Origin: Brachybacterium faecium DSM 4810
GTDB lineage: Bacteria; Actinomycetota; Actinomycetes; Actinomycetales; Dermabacteraceae
Length of the DNA: 64,000 nt
Assembly: GCA_000023405.1 (NCBI GenBank)
Contig: CP001643.1
Location: 3,162,001-3,226,000, forward strand
Direction: 5' to 3'
The position numbers and the translations under genes were made by a program. Shown piece after piece: positions 8,222 to 19,261 of this stretch. Position 1 is the stretch's first letter. Each line of letters opens with the position of its first letter. The notes under the pieces are model-generated. The model did no database searches and was not told where the DNA came from. It worked only from the letters and a program-made list of their open reading frames with translations.

Positions 8222-9639
8222 GATCCTCCGAGGGAGAAGTGGTCGGCGACGGTGCGGGAGAGCTCCTGGGCGCCCTCGGCGGTCTCCGCCTCGGAGAACA
8301 CCCGGATCACCGGCTCGGTGCCGGAGAAGCGGATGGTCAGCCAGGAATCATCGGTGAAGTAGACCTTGCAGCCATCCTCCCAGGAGATCCGGTCGATCTC
8401 GCGGCCGAAGGCGGGCAGCTCGTGCTCGTCGAAGATGCGGCGCTGCAGCTCGTCGCGGCGTTCGGGGGTGTAGCCGTAGGCGGCCTCCTCCATCACCAGC
8501 GCGCCGTGGCGCTCCACGAGCTCGGCGTACAGCTGCGAGAGCTTCTTGCCGGAGCGGGCCACCATCTCCACCAGCAGCCCGGCGGCCTGGATGCCGTCCT
8601 TGCCGGGGATGTGGCCGCGCACGGTGAGGCCGCCGGAGGATTCGCCGCCGATCACCGCATCGGTCTCGGCCATCTTCGAGCTGATCCACTTGAAGCCGAC
8701 GGGCACCTCGTGGCAGGTCTGCCCGTGCGCGGCGGCGACGCGGTCCAGCAGGTGCGTGGTGGACAGGTTGCGCACCACCGGGCCGGTCCAGCCCTTCCCG
8801 GTGAGCAGGTACTCGTACAGCAGCACCAGCACCTGGTTGGGGCTGAGGTAGTTGCCCTGGTCGTCGATGATGCCGAGCCGGTCCGCGTCGCCGTCGGTGG
8901 CGATGCCGAGATCGGCGCCCTGGTCGAGCACGGCCTGGCGCAGCGGGGAGAGGCTGCCCTCCGCTGGGGAGGGCATGCGGCCGCCGAACAGCGGGTCGTG
9001 GCGGGCGTTGATCACCTCGACCTGGCAGCGGGCGCTGACCAGGATGGTCTGCAGGCTCGTCTGGGCGACGCCGAACATCGGGTCCAGCACGATGTTCAGG
9101 TGGGCGTGGCGGATCGCGTCGAGGTCGAGCTGGCCGATGATCGCGTCGAGGTACCAGTTGATCGAGGCCTGCTCGGTGACGAACTCGCTGCCCTGCACCT
9201 CGTGCGGGGCCAGGGAGCGGACGTCCGCCGGATCGAGGGTGGCCACGTGCGCGGCGAGCTCGTCGGTGACCTCGAGCTCGGCGTCCCGCCCGCCCTCGGT
9301 GAAGATCTTCAGCCCGTTGTACAGGGCGGGGTTGTGGGAGGCGGTGACGGCGATGCCGTACGCGGCGCCCGTCTGCTTCACCGTCCACATGCACATCGGG
9401 GTGGGGACGGGGCGGGTGATGACGGTGACGGGCACGCCGTTGCCGGCGAGCACCTCGATCGCCCACCACGCGGCGACGTCGGAGAGGAAGCGCCGGTCGT
9501 AGCTGATCACCAGGCCCCGCTCGACGACGCCCTCCGCGTGCATCCGGTCCGCGAGCCCCTGGGCGAGCAGCCGGACGTTCTCGCGGGTGAACTCGTCCCC
9601 GATGATGGCTCTCCAGCCACCTGTGCCGAACGTGATCAT
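8218..9639 (-). CDS. Phosphohexomutase (phosphoglucomutase/phosphomannomutase family)
   Basis: 473 residues, alpha-D-phosphohexomutase superfamily. 'VTASHNPALYNGLKIF' has the phosphoserine loop, 'ATDGDADRLGIID' the D-x-D-x-D metal site, 'GGESSGGLTVRGH' the sugar-recognition loop, and 'RFSGTEPVIRVFSE' the phosphate-binding loop, all in family order. ATG 9639 was chosen because GAAGGAG lies just upstream and the protein then begins 'MITFGTGGWRAI', the family start; the frame remains open further upstream. It interconverts hexose-1- and hexose-6-phosphate and is the first gene of the coupled cassette, linking it to central metabolism. Confidence 0.92.
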   Translation of the reverse strand: MITFGTGGWRAIIGDEFTRENVRLLAQGLADRMHAEGVVERGLVISYDRRFLSDVAAWWAIEVLAGNGVPVTVITRPVPTPMCMWTVKQTGAAYGIAVTASHNPALYNGLKIFTEGGRDAELEVTDELAAHVATLDPADVRSLAPHEVQGSEFVTEQASINWYLDAIIGQLDLDAIRHAHLNIVLDPMFGVAQTSLQTILVSARCQVEVINARHDPLFGGRMPSPAEGSLSPLRQAVLDQGADLGIATDGDADRLGIIDDQGNYLSPNQVLVLLYEYLLTGKGWTGPVVRNLSTTHLLDRVAAAHGQTCHEVPVGFKWISSKMAETDAVIGGESSGGLTVRGHIPGKDGIQAAGLLVEMVARSGKKLSQLYAELVERHGALVMEEAAYGYTPERRDELQRRIFDEHELPAFGREIDRISWEDGCKVYFTDDSWLTIRFSGTEPVIRVFSEAETAEGAQELSRTVADHFSLGGS

Positions 9640-9875
9640 CGTTGCTCCTTCGTCGGTGACGGTCGGGCCGGATCGCCTCGTCGCGACCCCGGCACCCGAA
9701 TCGTTCATGCTGCGAACAAACTAGGCGGGGCGAGGGCCGGGTGTCAAGGAGCCGAGCGGGCAGGGAGCCGATGTGCCCGGGGGCCGGTGCGTCAGGGGCC
9801 GGCGTGCCCGGGAGCCGGCGCAGGGTGCCGGCGTGCCCGGGCACCGGCGCAGGGGTGCCGGCGCGACGCGCAGCC

Positions 9876-9935
9876 GGCAGTTGTGCGCCTGGGACCGATG
9901 CGGCTGCCCACCACCGGTCCCACGTGCACAAGAGC
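9876..9935. repeat. Intergenic hairpin element, short form, copy 1
   Basis: Arms TTGTGCGCCTGGGACCG (9881-9897) and CGGTCCCACGTGCACAA (9915-9931) pair at 14 of 17 positions around a 17-base loop. The left flank GGCAGTTGTGCGC is the same end sequence found on the larger palindromes at 17.6 and 23.8 kb. A near-identical copy lies at 10097-10156, and similarity continues about 50 bases beyond the hairpin. Confidence 0.75.
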
Positions 9936-10096
9936 AACACGCGAGGCGACCGGGGCGGGCTGCCGGACGAGGCGACGGGCAGGGCGACGGGGGCGGGCTT
10001 GCGGATGAGGCGACGGGCCGGGCTGCCGCAGGGATGCCGAGGCCGGGCCTCCGGACGGGGCGCCGGGTCGTCGGCCTGCCGGATGGGCGCGCAGAC

Positions 10097-10156
10097 GGCA
10101 GTTGTGCGCCTGGGACCGATGCGGCCGCCCACAACCGGTCCCACGTGCACAAGAGC
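10097..10156. repeat. Intergenic hairpin element, short form, copy 2
   Basis: Direct repeat of 9876-9935 with only a few changes, all in the loop or flanks (arms 10102-10118 and 10136-10152 are identical to copy 1). Loop differences with conserved arms suggest selection for the hairpin or recent duplication. Same orientation as copy 1, 221 bases apart. Confidence 0.75.
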
Positions 10157-10295
10157 AACGCGCAGGGCGACGGGGCGGGCTGCCGGGCGAGGCGACGGGG
10201 GCGGACTGCCGGATGAGGCGACGGGCGCGGGCGGCCGGGCGGGGCGTCGGGCGCGGGCCCGCCGCCGGGCGGGGCAGGGCGCCGGGATGCGGGGG

Positions 10296-11600
10296 TCAGG
10301 GGCTGGTGGGGGTGGCCACCGGGGCGAGCAGGGGATCGTCGAGCACTCGCTCGACCGCGACGGCGGCGCCGCCGGCGGCCGCGGCATCCAGCCCGAAGGA
10401 GGAGCCGCTGACCTCCACGCGCCCGCCCTGGGCCAGCAGCCGCTCGTCGAGCGCGGCCTGGACCGGGCACAGCAGGGCGTCCGCGAAGTAGCCGAAGTAG
10501 CCGCCCAGCACGATCGCCTGCGGGTTCAGCACGTCCACCAGCACGCCCGCGCCGCGCACCAGATCCTCGGCGAGCGCGGCGAAGCGCTCCCGCAGTCGCG
10601 GATCGCCCTCGTCCAGCAGGGCGCGGATCCGTTCGAGCCGCTCGAGCATCGGCCGGCGCCCGGAGCGGGCCGGATCCTGCTCGTCCAGCGCCGCGAGCAC
10701 GGTGTCGAAGCCGACGAGGGTCTCCCAGCAGCCGCGCCGGCCGCAGCGGCAGAGCTCCCCGGCCGAGTCGACGCCGATGTGCCCCACCTCGCCGGAGAAG
10801 CCGGACCAGCCGCGGATCAGGCGCCCCCCGGCGATGATGCCCGCGCCCACGCCCTGGTCGCCGGTGAGGTAGACGAGGTCCACGATGCCGCGCCGGGCCA
10901 GGCGCGGCGCCTCCGCGAGCGCGGAGAGCTTCGCGTCGTTCTCGAGCGAGAGGACGGGATGATCCGGGCCGAGGCGGCGGGCGAGCTCCTCCCCCAGCGG
11001 CACGTCGGCCCAGCCCAGGTTCGAGGCGAAGCGCACCACGGCGCCGTCGTAGTCGATCGGTCCCGGCGGGGCGATCGTGGCGCCGGCGACCCACAGGCCC
11101 TCGGCCGCGGCGACGTCGAGCGCCTCCTGCAGCTGCGCCGCGGCGCGGTCGATGACCAGCTGGGGCGGATAGGTGCGCTCCTCGGAGCCCTCCGGGCCGG
11201 CGACGTAGGGCATCGGCACGGAGGAGGTGAAGCGCACCTGCCCGGCGAGATCCCGCAGGCACACGGCGATGTAGTCGACGTTCAGCTCGACCCCCACCCC
11301 GGCCACGTGCTGCGGGGACAGGCGCACCTCGGTGCCGGGCCGGCCCACCGTGCCCAGGCGCTCCACCTGCCCCTCCTGCACCAGGCCCCGCTCGGCCAGG
11401 TCGCTGACCAGCGAGGTCACCGACGCCTTCGACAGGCCCGTCTCCTGGGAGAGCGTGGCGCGGGAACGGCCGCCATGGGCGTGCAGGTGGCGCAGCAGGA
11501 GGCTGAGGTTGGCCGAGCGCATCGCGGCATGGCCCAGCGGCACGGCGCGGCGCGGGCGCCCGCGCCCCGAAGCGGACGGAGAGCTGCCCGGGGACGTCAT
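10296..11600 (-). CDS. ROK-family transcriptional regulator (XylR/NagC type)
   Basis: 434 residues from ATG 11600 (GTG 11606 is also in frame). An N-terminal winged helix ('RATLSQETGLSKASVTSLVS', about residues 45-64) is followed by a ROK sugar-kinase-like domain: 'YLTGDQGVGAGIIAGG', 'GHIGVDSAGELCRCGRRGCW' with the H/C-x-C-G-x-x-G-C zinc site, and a C-terminal conserved block. Such proteins repress sugar genes and are released by a sugar or sugar phosphate. It lies directly upstream of the kinase/nucleotidyltransferase/mutase cassette on the same strand and may regulate it (inference). TACGAT six bases before the ATG hints at a leaderless message. Confidence 0.92.
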   Translation of the reverse strand: MTSPGSSPSASGRGRPRRAVPLGHAAMRSANLSLLLRHLHAHGGRSRATLSQETGLSKASVTSLVSDLAERGLVQEGQVERLGTVGRPGTEVRLSPQHVAGVGVELNVDYIAVCLRDLAGQVRFTSSVPMPYVAGPEGSEERTYPPQLVIDRAAAQLQEALDVAAAEGLWVAGATIAPPGPIDYDGAVVRFASNLGWADVPLGEELARRLGPDHPVLSLENDAKLSALAEAPRLARRGIVDLVYLTGDQGVGAGIIAGGRLIRGWSGFSGEVGHIGVDSAGELCRCGRRGCWETLVGFDTVLAALDEQDPARSGRRPMLERLERIRALLDEGDPRLRERFAALAEDLVRGAGVLVDVLNPQAIVLGGYFGYFADALLCPVQAALDERLLAQGGRVEVSGSSFGLDAAAAGGAAVAVERVLDDPLLAPVATPTSP

Positions 11601-11772
11601 GACCACATCGTAGGCGGGGCCGGGCCGTGGACCGTCGGCGACAGGGCCGGGCGGCGCTCCGCCCGGCGGACCGTCGGCGGCACGGCCGGGCGGCGGCTCG
11701 TCGGCGGCACTCCGCCCGGCGGACCGTCGGCGGCACGGCCGGGTTCACACCCCCGGGCTCACACCTGCCGGC

Positions 11773-13059
11773 TCACGTCTCGAGGACGCCGTGCAGGATC
11801 TCGAGATAGCGGCGGGCGAGGACGTCGTCGTCGGCGTGCTCGGCGACCCAGTCCCGGCCGCTCGCGCGCACCGCCGCCCGGGAGCGGTCGGCGGCGAGGC
11901 CCCGCCAGAGGTCGGTGAGCGCCTCGACGTCCTCCGGGGGCAGCACGTCCCCCGCGCCCGCCTCGCGGACCACGTCGGCCGCCTCGCCGTCCAGCAGCGC
12001 GGTGATGTGCCGGCCGGTGGCGAGCATCTCGTAGAGCTTCGAGGGGACGGTCCAGGCGAACGGCGCCCAGTCCCGCAGCGAGACGATGACGGTGTCGGCC
12101 CAGGCGTACTGGCGGCTCACCTCGCGGTGCGGGATGCGGGGGAACACCTCCACGGGCGCCTCGAGCTCATGGGCGAGCGCCGCGAGCGCGGGCGCCTCGA
12201 CGCCGTGGCCCACCAGCCGCACCCGGATGTCCACGCCCTCCCGCCGCAGCGCGGCGGCCGCGCGGACCACCGTGTCCAGGCCCTGCGAGCGGCCCATGTT
12301 GCCCAGGTACAGGCAGCGCAGCTCGGGATGGTCGGCGGGGAGGTGATCGTGCTGGCGCGGCACCTGGCGCAGGTCGGTGCCGTTGCGCACCACGCGCACC
12401 GTCTTCACGCCCCGGTCGCGCAGCACCTGCGCGAACCGTCCGGTGGTGGTGACCACGGCGCGGGCGCCGCTCTGCCAGCCGGTGACCTGCTCGTGCACCT
12501 CGCCCTTGAGCAGCGCGGCGCCCCAGGTCAGGGCACGACGCAGCACGCCGCGGCGCACCGCCTGGGCGGCCTCGGCGCTCAGCGCTCCGGCGGGGCCGAC
12601 GTGGGTGACCAGATCCGGCCATGCGTCGCGCATCTCGACCACCAGCGGCACGTCCCACAGCAGCGAGAGGGTGCGCCCCACCAGCAGGGTGGGGATCGCG
12701 GGGGCGGTGGCGATGATGACGTCGGGCCGGGTGCCGGGGCGGGAGAAGCGCCGCCGCAGCCGGCGCAGCGCATCGCCCGCCGCGATCAGGTGATCGGCGG
12801 TGCGGGTGGCGATGTCCGCGCGGTGCGGGAGGTAGGCGGTGCGCAGGATCGTCTCCCCGTGCCGGCCCGTCTCCACGGCGCCCACGCGGTGGGTGCGGCG
12901 CTGGGCGGGGGTGGGTCTGCCGGCCGGGTAGTGCGGCACCGGGGCGGCGACCGTGACCCGGTGCCCGGCGGCGAGGAAGCGGCGCACGAGCGCCGACCAG
13001 CGGCGCTGCGGGGCACCGAACTCGGGGGCGTAGTAATGGGTGAGCAGCAGCAGTCTCAT
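11773..13059 (-). CDS. Glycosyltransferase family 4 (GT-B fold)
   Basis: 428 residues. The N-terminus 'LLLTHYYAPEFGAPQRRW' is the first beta strand and donor/acceptor loop of family-4 glycosyltransferases; 'VVEMRDAWPDLV' lies in the middle. The C-terminal half has 'LYLGNMGRSQGLDTVVRA' (glycosyl_transferase_1 start), 'LVGHGVE' and 'SKLYEMLATGRHITAL', the E-x7-E region for the nucleotide sugar. No signal peptide or membrane helix, so it acts in the cytoplasm, probably in cell-wall polysaccharide or exopolysaccharide synthesis. The start overlaps the PRC-barrel stop by ATGA. The acceptor cannot be predicted. Confidence 0.9.
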   Translation of the reverse strand: MRLLLLTHYYAPEFGAPQRRWSALVRRFLAAGHRVTVAAPVPHYPAGRPTPAQRRTHRVGAVETGRHGETILRTAYLPHRADIATRTADHLIAAGDALRRLRRRFSRPGTRPDVIIATAPAIPTLLVGRTLSLLWDVPLVVEMRDAWPDLVTHVGPAGALSAEAAQAVRRGVLRRALTWGAALLKGEVHEQVTGWQSGARAVVTTTGRFAQVLRDRGVKTVRVVRNGTDLRQVPRQHDHLPADHPELRCLYLGNMGRSQGLDTVVRAAAALRREGVDIRVRLVGHGVEAPALAALAHELEAPVEVFPRIPHREVSRQYAWADTVIVSLRDWAPFAWTVPSKLYEMLATGRHITALLDGEAADVVREAGAGDVLPPEDVEALTDLWRGLAADRSRAAVRASGRDWVAEHADDDVLARRYLEILHGVLET

Positions 13060-13607
13060 GCGCCGGCCGACCCCTCCTCGAGGCCGAGCGCGGCGGCGGC
13101 CTCCCGCAGCAGCTGCGGGGAGGTGTGCAGGGTCTCCGGCGGCTCCAGCCCCGCTCTCGCGGTGGCCGCGTCGACGTGCAGGTGGAGGGCGGCGTCGGCC
13201 GGGAGGACGGGCGGCTCGACGGCGACCTGCCCCTGCGGGACCTCCGGCACCTCCGGCAGGGCGGCGAGGGCGGCGGCGGGGATCAGCACGCTGCGGGCGC
13301 TGAGCTGGCGGGGCATCACGGTGAGCGCGGCGAGCTCGCCGCCGGCGTCGTGCTGGTAGATGTCCCGCACCCGGCCCACGCTCCTGCCGTCGCTGCCGTA
13401 CACGGTCAGGCCCGCGAGCGCCTGCAGGCGGCGGCGCCGAGCGGCACGGGTGCGCGGCTCCGGCGCGTCGGCGGGCGGCTGATCGCGGCGACCACCGGGG
13501 ACGAGCGCCGCCGCACCGTCGGGCGCGGGGCCGTCGGCCGTCGGGTCGCCCGGGCCGTCGGGCGCGGCGCCGCCGCCTGCCTCATCGGGCATGGCAGCGG
13601 GGCTCAT
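13056..13607 (-). CDS. PRC-barrel domain protein
   Basis: 183 residues. The only recognisable domain is a PRC-barrel at about residues 64-112 ('LAGLTVYGSDGRSVGRVRDI' followed by 'GGELAALTVMP'). N- and C-terminal regions are Ala/Pro/Gly-rich and probably disordered. PRC-barrel proteins in actinobacteria are small cytosolic proteins linked to stress, photosynthetic-reaction-centre-like assembly or RNA metabolism, with no general role. The stop overlaps the glycosyltransferase start, so the two are translationally coupled. The start could be ATG 13607 or the internal Met six codons later. Confidence 0.8.
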   Translation of the reverse strand: MSPAAMPDEAGGGAAPDGPGDPTADGPAPDGAAALVPGGRRDQPPADAPEPRTRAARRRRLQALAGLTVYGSDGRSVGRVRDIYQHDAGGELAALTVMPRQLSARSVLIPAAALAALPEVPEVPQGQVAVEPPVLPADAALHLHVDAATARAGLEPPETLHTSPQLLREAAAALGLEEGSAGA

Positions 13608-13672
13608 CGGTCACTTCCGCAGGCGATCACAAGCTGGGAGTCTACCGACCGGTCCGCACCTGCCGCGAGCGC

Positions 13673-14515
13673 TCAATCGCTCACGCAGCGGCGCACGAAC
13701 TCCTGCACGTCCGCGATCGGGTCCCCGTCGCCCGTCTTCTGCAGCTCGCGCACCGTGTGCTCCCGCACCGTGAGGCTCAGCAGCAGCGAGAACAGGGTGC
13801 GGGCGAGGAACTTCGGATCCGAGCCCTCCGCCAGGCGGCCGTTCTCCGCGAGGCCCTCCAGCACCCGCTCGAGCACGTGCTCGTGCACCAGGCGCAGCCG
13901 CGCGATGCGGAAGCGGCCCGGATGGTCCGGGTTCACCACCTCCCCGGAGAGGGTGGCCAGCAACGCCATCGAGTGCTCGCGCGGATCCCACGGCCCGGAC
14001 AGCGCCGCGATCAGCGACTGCGGGGAGGTCTGCAGCGCCTCCACCGAGTCCAGCAGCCCCTGCGCATGCGCCTCCAGACGGTCGATCACCGCACCGAGCA
14101 GCGCCTCCTTGGAGGAGAAGTGGTGCAGCATCCCCGGATGGGAGATCCCCACCCGGCGGGAGATGTCGCGCAGGCTCGCGCTGTGATAACCGCGCTCGGC
14201 GAACAGCGAGGAGGCCGCATCGAGGATCTCCTCGCGGCGGGCGGAGGCCGACGGGCGCCCGCCTTCCTCCTCGACCTCCGTGCCGGCACCGCCCGAGGCC
14301 GGGGCCTCGACGACGGTGCGCGCGGCACCCTCGATCTCGAGCTCCGCCGCGGAGATCGAGTCGAGGGTGCGCAGCGCCTCGGACAGCGGATCCGCACCGT
14401 GGACGGCGGGACCGCCGTCGGCGGCCTCCTCCCCCACCCGGTCGGAGAACAGCGCCGACAGCGGCGCGGGACCGGTCCCGGAGCCCGGGGGACCACCGGC
14501 GGCAGCGAGAGTCAT
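13673..14515 (-). CDS. TetR-family regulator with 90-residue N-terminal extension
   Basis: 280 residues. The HTH occupies about residues 93-140 ('EEILDAASSLFAERGYHSAS', 'DISRRVGISHPGMLHHFSSK'), so the DNA-binding domain is preceded by roughly 90 low-complexity Gly/Ala/Pro/Glu residues, unusual for TetR proteins that normally begin within 20 residues of the HTH. AAGGAG before ATG 14515 supports the long form. The C-terminal domain resembles BetI/TetR_C_6 types. It lies 30 bases after asd on the same strand and may be co-transcribed with lysC-asd, without an obvious functional link. Target unknown. Confidence 0.85.
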   Translation of the reverse strand: MTLAAAGGPPGSGTGPAPLSALFSDRVGEEAADGGPAVHGADPLSEALRTLDSISAAELEIEGAARTVVEAPASGGAGTEVEEEGGRPSASARREEILDAASSLFAERGYHSASLRDISRRVGISHPGMLHHFSSKEALLGAVIDRLEAHAQGLLDSVEALQTSPQSLIAALSGPWDPREHSMALLATLSGEVVNPDHPGRFRIARLRLVHEHVLERVLEGLAENGRLAEGSDPKFLARTLFSLLLSLTVREHTVRELQKTGDGDPIADVQEFVRRCVSD

Positions 14516-14545
14516 CGACTGTTCTCCTTCACGGTCGGCACACGA

Positions 14546-17007
<2,462 letters not shown>

Positions 17008-17460
17008 GGGGCGGGTTCCTTCGCGGTTGAGGGCAGGCGGGCAATGCGGACGGGCCTGCCGGGTGGCGGCGGTTGTCGAGCTGCCGGGGCGGGCCCTGGA
17101 TGGGGCCGACATCGCCGGGGTGCCGACGTCCCTCCGCGCTGCGGGGCGGTGCTCTCGCTCGCCCGGCACGGATCGACTCCGGGCACCCAGCGGACGGGCA
17201 CCAGCCGGCGTCAGTCTACGAAAACGCCTGGTACGAACCCCAGTGACCTCGGCATTCGAGACGAGACCGCTGGTCACGGGAATTCGGCGGCGTGACCAGC
17301 ACAACATCCTCCCGGGCGCGGCGGGGCCCGGCGGGCGGGTGCGGCGGGTGGTGCGGGCGGACCGGGCGGGTAGGCGCGGCGGGGCTCGACGGGTGGGCAT
17401 GGCGGGGCGGGCCAGGCGGGCGGGCCGGGCCTCGTGGGTGCCGCGGCGGGAGTTGCCCGG
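17008..17460. other. lysC upstream region without a gene
   Basis: About 450 bases. TAGACT (reverse strand of 17213-17218) could be a lysC -10 box, which would give a leader of roughly 200 bases; no -35 box or known riboswitch fold was recognised. Bases 17290-17450 are simple GGCGGGC-type sequence. Nothing else supported. Confidence 0.4.
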
Positions 17461-17562
17461 GCTGTTCCCGGGCCGCTCCCGGGCCACTCCCGGGCCGATT
17501 CCGGGGCCGCTCCCGGGCCGATTCCGGGCCAGTCCCGGGCCGCTCCCGGGGCCGGCCCCGGG
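17461..17562. repeat. Tandem 12-bp repeat GGCCGCTCCCGG type
   Basis: About eight to nine imperfect copies of a 12-base unit (GGCCGCTCCCGG, with GATT, CAC and CAGT variants) between the divergent lysC and LacI genes, ending directly at the first palindrome of the composite element. Multiple of three and GC-rich; no gene is involved. Confidence 0.8.
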
Positions 17563-17571
17563 CTGCTCACT

Positions 17572-17825
17572 GCAGTTGTGCGCTCTGGACCGGTGAGCGG
17601 CCTTCGCACCGGTGCTGAGCGCACAATTGCCACGCCCCCGCCAGGTCAGGGCCCGGATGACGCACCTCAGCCCGGCCGGGGGCGGGCACGTTCGCGAGCA
17701 GGGTGCTCGGTGGCGCCGCCCTTGGCCGCCCGGGACAGCAGGCCGGCGGTCCCCACCACCTCATGGCAGTTGTGCGCTGTGCACCGGTGTTCGGCACCCG
17801 CACCGGTGCACAGCGCACAGTTGCC
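17572..17825. repeat. Composite palindromic element, copy 1 (two hairpins plus spacer)
   Basis: Hairpin A is 17572-17630 and hairpin B is 17765-17825, each with arms of about 25 bases and an 11-base loop; hairpin B has only two mismatches. The ends read GGCAGTTGTGCGC and, on the other side, GCGCACAATTGCC or GCGCACAGTTGCC. A 134-base spacer between them is shared with copy 2 at 23829-24107 in the same order and orientation. It lies between divergent genes lysC and LacI. No coding content. Confidence 0.85.
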
Positions 17826-17997
17826 GCGATGGGACCGCCATGTGCCCATGCCAGGGCAAGCGCGGGGTGGCGAGGAGCGGGGCGGCGTCGGGAGCGGCGT
17901 GCGGTGGGGAGCGGGCATGATGTCTGCGGGGCGGATCCCGCCCTGGGCACCCGGCAGTCACCGGGCCCCGACCCTCCCGGCAGGACAGGAGGCCATC

Positions 17998-19146
17998 GTG
18001 GCCGCGCACTCGTCACCCTCGTCGCGACGCCGCCGCTCCGCCTCGCGCGCCTCGGCCCGTCCGTCGGCCCAGCCCTCGGCCCGTCCGTCGGCCCAGCCCT
18101 CGGCCCGCCCCTCGGCCCGCCCCTCGGCCCGCCCGTCGGCCCGGCCGTCGCTCGCGGACGTCGCCCGCCGTGCCGGGGTCTCCGTCGGCACCGTCTCGCA
18201 CGTGCTGAACCATCCCGAGCGGGTGGTGGCGGCGACGCGGGAGCGGGTGCTCGCGGCCGTGGAGGAGCTCGAGTACCGTCCCAATCGGCTCGCGCGGTCC
18301 CTGGCCGGCGGGCGCAGCCAGACCATCGGCCTCGCCCTCACCGACCTGGGCAACTCGCTGTTCGTCGACATCGCTCGGGGTGCCGGGCGCTACGCCGAGG
18401 AGCACGGGATGCAGACCCTGCTCGCCGACGGCGACAACCAGCTCGGCCGCGAGCTCGGCCACGTCGCGACCTTCGAGGAGCTCCGGGTCGCCGGGGTGCT
18501 CGTCACGCTCAGCGACGACGAGGCGATGGCGACCGTGACCAGCAGCCGCCGCTCCGACACCCCGCTGGTGCTGCTCAACTTCTCCACGCCCGCGGCCTTC
18601 TTCTGCTCCGTGGCGGTGGACAACGTTCACGGCGGCCGGATCGCCGCCGAGCATCTGCTCGCGCAGGGGCGGCGCCGGCTCGCCTTCGTCGGCGGCCCCG
18701 AGGTGCTCCGTCCCGTGCACGACCGGCGCAGCGGGTTCCGCCACGCCCTGGCGGACGCCGGTCTCGGCGCGGTCCTCGAGCTCACGCCCGAGGGTGTCAA
18801 CGAGGAGCAGGGCCGCGCCGCCGCGGAGCAGCTGCTGCCCCGGCTGCGGTCCGGCGAGGTGGACGGCATCGTGGCCGCCTCGGACCTGCTGGCCGTCGGC
18901 CTGCTCGAGGTGCTGCTGCCCGCCGGGATCGCGGTGCCGGGGGACGTGGGCATCGTCGGCTACGACGACAACCTCGCCGCGCATGACGCTGCGATCCCCC
19001 TGACCACGGTCGCCCAGACCGGCAGCCGCATGGGCGCGGAGGGGGCACGCCTGGTGATCGCCGAGGCCACGGAGGGGGCGGAGCACCAGCACGAGGCGGT
19101 GCTGCTCACCCCGTCGCTCGTGGTCCGCTCCTCCTCACAGGCGTGA
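17998..19146 (+). CDS. LacI-family transcriptional regulator with Ala-Arg-Pro-Ser repeat tail
   Basis: 382 residues from GTG 17998, preceded by a perfect AGGAGG at 17987. The HTH is at about residues 51-75 ('SLADVARRAGVSVGTVSHVL'), hinge helix 'RPNRLARSLAGGRSQTIGLA', then a periplasmic-binding-type sugar domain ending in 'VGYDDNLAAHDAAIPLTTV'. The N-terminal 50 residues are basic and contain tandem four-residue repeats (A-R/Q-P-S, about eight copies) from a 12-base DNA repeat, unusual before a LacI HTH. It faces the rhamnosidase/MFS operon tail to tail and is the best candidate for the operators at 23551-23580 (inference). Probable effector: rhamnose or a rhamnoside. Confidence 0.92.
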   Translation: MAAHSSPSSRRRRSASRASARPSAQPSARPSAQPSARPSARPSARPSARPSLADVARRAGVSVGTVSHVLNHPERVVAATRERVLAAVEELEYRPNRLARSLAGGRSQTIGLALTDLGNSLFVDIARGAGRYAEEHGMQTLLADGDNQLGRELGHVATFEELRVAGVLVTLSDDEAMATVTSSRRSDTPLVLLNFSTPAAFFCSVAVDNVHGGRIAAEHLLAQGRRRLAFVGGPEVLRPVHDRRSGFRHALADAGLGAVLELTPEGVNEEQGRAAAEQLLPRLRSGEVDGIVAASDLLAVGLLEVLLPAGIAVPGDVGIVGYDDNLAAHDAAIPLTTVAQTGSRMGAEGARLVIAEATEGAEHQHEAVLLTPSLVVRSSSQA

Positions 19147-19261
19147 TCCCGCCGCCGCGCCGGGTCGTCCGCTCCCGCGGACGCGCCGGGTCGTCCGCTC
19201 CTGCGGGCACACCGGGCCGTCGGATCCCGCCGCCGCGCCGCCTCGGCATCCGGTGCGCGCC

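Larger units (their letters stand above)
9640..10295. other. Intergenic region, GC-rich, repeat-bearing, no gene supported
   Basis: About 650 bases between the ROK regulator 3' end and the mutase start. Open frames here are GC-driven Gly/Arg/Ala-rich shadows. The region holds short tandem GGTGCCGGCGTGCCCGGG-like repeats (about 9770-9860) and two copies of a hairpin element, listed separately. The last 60 bases before 9639 must contain the promoter of the phosphohexomutase cassette; I see no convincing hexamers. Confidence 0.6.

Noticed and set aside
17008-17220. Lysine riboswitch before lysC
   Set aside because: No lysine-aptamer core motifs could be recognised in the leader.
17461-17562. 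Tandem 12-base repeats as an origin or iteron array
   Set aside because: Units are GC-rich with no DnaA boxes or AT-rich unwinding region; simple expansion is more likely.
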